Positions 60,231 through 64,000 of a stretch of DNA of 64,000 bases are shown here, piece after piece. This DNA is from Serendipita indica DSM 11827 (lineage: Eukaryota; Basidiomycota; Agaricomycetes; Sebacinales; Serendipitaceae). Both the position numbers and the translations under genes were made by a program. Under the pieces are notes generated by a model. The model saw only the letters and a program-made list of their open reading frames with translations, had not been told where the DNA came from and ran no database searches. The DNA lies in the NCBI GenBank assembly GCA_910890315.1, contig CAJVGD010000005.1, positions 1,178,001-1,242,000 of the forward strand, written 5' to 3'. Numbering within the stretch: position 1 is the stretch's first letter; every line of letters starts with the position of its first letter.

Positions 60231-61225
60231 TCAGTACCATCGCCTCGCTTGCGGACCATTTGAAGCATAGTCCCCATAGATGTCCACCTCATCATGGAAG
60301 AATGTCGAGGGCGGCTCGTTAGTTCGTCTTCCATTACCAATACCTCCAGGAGCCACAAAGCGGTGAATCTGACCAGAGACCTGACCAGAGTTGAGCGCAG
60401 AAAGTGATACATCCGTTGGACCCTTGGACAGCCCCGTTGGAATTACACTCGGGTCTGCAGCTTTGATCAAGTTGAGCTGTAAACGCATGACGGCGATGGA
60501 CATGACGCTCCAGAGGATAAATATTCCCGTGTATGCCAGAGAACTTGGCAACGCTGCCCACGCAAAGAGGTTCCATGTCCGTAGGGCCATTATGATGATG
60601 ATGTAATAACTCGCTCCATCGCGGAAGAGGACGTAAAAGAGGTTGGTGCTGAGGCCGATACTCGCACCGTGGGGGCCCGACCGCTGCTGATAGAGTTTGA
60701 AGATGGTGATGAGGAACATGGAAGTCTCAAACACCATGCTCGGGATCCATACAAAGCCCATAATCTTTGGGTGGACAGCGGTGGCACAGATCCTGAGGTT
60801 GAACGAGTAAAAGCTCTTTGGAGCGAGTGCAGATGTGACGCGGTATGTAAGATAGGCGGTCGAGGCATAGGAGAGGCAGTAGTATACGATGAGGGCGATG
60901 CTAAAATATCGGTATTGGCTCCCCAGTAGCGCTCTCGTTCAAGTGAGCGAGATCCAATTGCTCATGGCAAAGCAGAGCATAGAGGCATACCCTACGCCAA
61001 CGATTGCTGTTTTGCAGCTGTGCATGCGTAAGTGACAACCCAGGTAGAACCAGTTGATGTGTACAAGTCCATTGAGAACGACTTTCGAAGCCCAATCCAG
61101 TGAGCAGCGTTCAACGCGGTGAATGTAAAGCAAATAGCCTGATTCTGTGGGTATATGAGTAGGAATTTGCATCAAAGTTGGCTGTACTGACGAGGTAGAG
61201 CAAAACCTTGATGAGCCAGCACAGA
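60231..61225 (-). pseudogene. 5'-truncated seven-helix membrane protein gene (DUF6533-like)
   Basis: Minus-strand exons read LCWLIKVLLYL|NQAICFTFTALNAAHWIGLR, then after short introns YFSIALIVYYCLSYASTAYL, KIMGFVWIPSMVFETSMFLI, YIIIIMALRTWNLFAWAALP and SLAYTGIFILWSVMSIAVMR. A hydrophilic tail ends ASNGPQARRWY. Helix order and the WLIKVLLYLN-type segment fit the fungal DUF6533 seven-helix proteins, abundant in Agaricomycetes and of unknown role. The gene stops at 61225, where the tandem duplication joins NLR sequence; about the first 50-70 residues, including the first helix and start codon, are missing. The remaining exons look undamaged, so truncation is recent. A complete copy is predicted just right of the window. 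Confidence 0.75.
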
Positions 61226-63598
61226 CTTGACAATGCCGACTCGCCAGATCTCGATCTTCGCCCGTACCTCCCTGCTTCCCCGCATGGGACAGTCCTCATC
61301 ACTACGAGGAATAGTGAATGCGTCGGCTACGCTCTGGATGGCGCAGTCTCTGTTCGTGGGCTTGAGGAGAGCGAGGCGGTCAAGCTCCTCCATACAACCG
61401 CCGATATTACACCCACATCCGACGGTGAATCCCTCCGAATTGTCAGGGAACTAGGAATGCTGGCGCTCGCAATTACCCAGGCAGGAGCGTATATTCGCAA
61501 GACGCGACGCCTTGATACATACCTCGACACGTTTCGCAGGCATCGAGATCAACTTCTACGCAAGCGACCAGAGCTCGGGACGGAGTATACATCGTCGACG
61601 TATCCTGCATTCGACCTGTCCTTCGACGACCTCCCCTCGAAGACGCAGGAGTTCCTGAAGCTCTGCGCGTTTCTTCATCACTCACTCATTCCTATTTCGC
61701 TCTTTGAGCAGTCGACGTTGCATGGTTTTGCCGCATACGCCGCTCTGGGCAGCTACCCTCCACCAGAGAGTGACAAGATCTTCATCTCCGACCTTGAGCG
61801 GATAGTAGGCTCGACATGGGATGACTCTGTGTTTCAGGAAATCGTTGATTCGGCTTCTCGTACGTCGTTCGTCGATGTTTCGAGTGACGGATTATTCTAC
61901 AGCGTGCACCCCCTCCTTCAGGTTTATATAAAAGACCGTCTTGATGAAGAAGAACGCCGACACTACCTGAGTATGACAAGACAACTCCTGCTTGGTGCAA
62001 TTCGGCCGGTGGACGGCAGTAATGTGCTACATTGGCAACTGCTTCCCCACGCCAATAATATATCTCACACCACAAAGTCAGAAAGTGTGTCACATGCGCT
62101 GGCATTTCACAAACTGTACGAGTCCCTAGGTGACTGGAACTCGTGTCGAAAGCTGTTGGAACCTGCTGTTTCCCAACCGCAACAGGCCGAAGGCAAAGGG
62201 CATGAAATTTTGATATGGATTATGGGCAACCTTGCTCAGGCATTAAATGGATGTGGTTTACTTGGCGAGGCGGAAAGAATGGAGCGAGAAGTACTCACGC
62301 TGCGGCTTGATATCCTCGGAGGACGCCATACAGACACGATCATGGCAATGAACAACCTTGCACGGACATTGCGTGACCGTGGTCAACTGGATGAAGCAGA
62401 GAAGATGCAGCGAGAAGTGCTCACGCTGCGGCTTGACATCCTCGGAGGCCGCCATCCACACACCATCATGGCAATGAACAACCTTGCAAACACCTTGCGT
62501 CACCGTGGTCAACTGGATGAAGCAGAGAAGATGCAGCAAGAAGTCCTCACGCTGCGGCTTGATATCCTCGGAGGACGCCATCCAGACACCATTGCGGCAA
62601 TGAACAACCTTGCAAGCACCTTGCGTGACCGTGGTCAACTGGATGAAGCAGAGACGATGCAGCGAGAAGTCCTCACGCTGCGGCTTGATATCCTCGGAGG
62701 ACGCCATCCAGACACCATTGCGGCAATGAACAACCTTGCAAGCACCTTGCGTGACCGTGGTCAACTGGATGAAGCAGAGACGATGCAGCGAGAAGTACTC
62801 ACGCTGCGGCTTGATATCCTCGGAGGACGCCATCCAGACACCATCATGGCAATGAACAACCTTGCAAACACCTTGCGTGACCGTGGTCAACTGGATGAAG
62901 CAGAGAAGATGCAGCGAGAAGTCCTCACGCTGCTGCTTGACATCCTCGGAGGACGCCATCCAGACACCATTGCGGCAATGAACAACCTTGCAGCCACCTT
63001 GCGTGACCGTGGTCAACTGGATGAAGCAGAGAAGATGCAGCGAGAAGTCCTCACGCTGCGGCTTGATATCCTCGGAGGACGCCATCCAGACACCATTGCG
63101 GCAATGAACAACCTTGCAAACACCTTGCGTGACCGTGGTCAACTGGATGAAGCAGAGAAGATGCAGCGAGAAGTACTCACGCTGCGGCTTGATATCCTCG
63201 GAGGACGCCATCCAGACACCATTGCGGCAATGAACAACCTTGCAGCCACCTTGCGTGACCATGGTAAACTGGATGAAGCAGAGAAGATGCAGCGAGAAGT
63301 CCTCACGCTGCAGCTTGAGATCCTCGGAGGACGCCATCCACACACCATTGCAGCAATGAACAACCTTGCAGCCACCTTGGGTGACCATGGTCAACTGGAT
63401 GAAGCAGAGAAGATGCAGCGAGAAGTACTCACGCTGCGACTTGAGATCCTTGGAGGGCGCCATCCAGACACCATCAGCGCAATGAACAACCTTGAAATCA
63501 CCTTGCGTGATCGTGGTCAACTCGAGGAAGTGGAGAAAATGCACCAAGATATGCTTGCTCTGCAGCTTGAGACTCGAGGGCAATCGGCAGCAGCTTAA
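61211..63598 (+). pseudogene. N-terminally truncated second NLR copy (partial NB-ARC - TPR), reading frame open
   Basis: From 61226 the sequence repeats NLR copy 1 starting at the end of Walker B (LDNADSPDLDLRPYL). It therefore lacks the SesB-like hydrolase and the P-loop. An ATG at 61211 in antisense of the seven-helix gene is by chance in frame (MSQHR, then LDNADS), so a 795-residue product is possible. NB-ARC changes relative to copy 1 include YPAFDL, GSYPPPE, DKIF and DDSVF. The TPR array again has ten near-identical units plus the divergent first one, but unit order and variants differ. Without a P-loop it cannot bind nucleotide in the normal way. It could be silent, a decoy, or a reservoir of TPR variants for copy 1. 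Confidence 0.8.
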
Positions 63599-64000
63599 TT
63601 GCCTTTGACACTTTACGTGCCTCGTACCTTATACAGGCGCAAACGACTGCGAGACGGTCGTAAATCCCCTGAGGGGAGACTATTGCACCTATTCAAGTCC
63701 CTGGTACCATCATCCTTGTTCTATAATCTCAATGGAACTCCTCAGATTTGTAACTTGTAGGCCATCTCACGACTGATCTGGATTATATTTGCCGGAATTG
63801 TTTAAAGTATGTCTATCTTGTATATTCTTTCGGGTATAAATGGCTATATACTATCATCTCTTCATCATTCTCATATGTTGGGCCCTTGAGCAAATATGGA
63901 TGATAAGCAGGGAACAATCACCTGTGCACCTCTTTACTGTTCAGCGAGCTCGCGCACATGGCGGTACCGATAAGTGGGATTGTCACGCAACCCTGGCCTA
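61226..64000 (+). repeat. Tandem segmental duplication, unit 2 (cut by the window end)
   Basis: Second direct copy of the segment starting at 57263. The junction lies between 61225 and 61226: left of it, antisense seven-helix sequence (GAGCCAGCACAGA); right of it, CTTGACAATGCCGACTCGCC as at 57263. The unit should end near 65188, outside the window. Confidence 0.93.
62284..63563 (+). repeat. 126-bp coding repeats (TPR array) of NLR copy 2
   Basis: Ten units of 126 bp, the same number as in copy 1. Variants found only here include NLARTL, NLASTL (twice), LRHRG, HPHTI and LRLEIL. The last unit (ISAMNNLEITL) is the same in both arrays, as expected for an anchored array end. Confidence 0.95.

Larger units (their letters stand above)
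57263..61225 (+). repeat. Tandem segmental duplication, unit 1 (3,963 bp)
   Basis: Every position from 57263 to 60037 matches the position 3,963 bp downstream. The NLR stop codons (59635, 63598) are exactly 3,963 bp apart and no indel is needed. By hand I count about 20 substitutions in the first 1.04 kb, roughly 2%. The unit runs from the NLR Walker B motif, past the NLR 3' end, into the 5' part of the minus-strand seven-helix gene. Confidence 0.93.

Noticed and set aside
58321-63563. CRISPR-like or satellite repeat
   Set aside because: Units are 126 bp, contiguous without spacers, and code for TPRs in an intact gene of a eukaryote.

Overview
The window is nuclear DNA from a filamentous basidiomycete, most likely an Agaricomycete. 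It is densely packed with genes whose introns are about 45-65 bp, with GT...AG ends and CTGAC/CTAAC-like branch sites. Many start codons of divergent genes lie only 35-300 bp apart. The families also fit: DUF6533-like seven-helix proteins, NB-ARC/TPR NOD-like receptors, tandem TspO genes and a DUF2009 protein. A placement near Rhizoctonia/Ceratobasidium is only an impression. I recognise no virus-like element, LTR element or other transposon.

Left third (1-24.2 kb): a partial low-complexity protein; a tandem pair of SERAC1-like alpha/beta hydrolases; a RING-H2 gene with an unexplained in-frame stop; two RhoGEF (DH-PH) genes tail to tail; then a compact housekeeping block. The block holds the NatA catalytic subunit NAA10, the polyphosphate polymerase subunit VTC1, a Reb1/TTF1-type Myb protein, the THO subunit THOC7, two unknown proteins and a RING/coiled-coil protein.

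Middle (24.3-47.4 kb): two KHA1-type K+/H+ antiporter paralogues in opposite orientation enclose a small Gly/His-rich CsbD-like protein, an unknown protein, a TB2/DP1/HVA22 membrane protein and the splicing factor BUD31. An initiator tRNA-Met gene follows, then a DUF2009/UPF0652 protein with a B-box-like zinc motif, the vesicle-fusion ATPase SEC18/NSF, two unknown proteins and a STIMATE-family membrane protein.

Right (47.5-64 kb): three tandem TspO/MBR genes, two of them with a perfect TGACGTCA site upstream; an Smr-domain protein; glycerol kinase GUT1; a tiny spliced gene; and an NLR locus. The NLR gene encodes a SesB-like hydrolase, NB-ARC and a TPR array made of 126-bp units. It is followed tail to tail by a seven-helix (DUF6533-like) gene. 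A 3,963-bp segment running from the Walker B motif of the NLR to the 5' part of the seven-helix gene is duplicated in direct tandem. This leaves a 5'-truncated seven-helix copy and a second NLR reading frame that lacks the hydrolase and P-loop but is open and in frame.

All gene models come from reading splice signals and protein similarity by eye; no search or RNA data were available.
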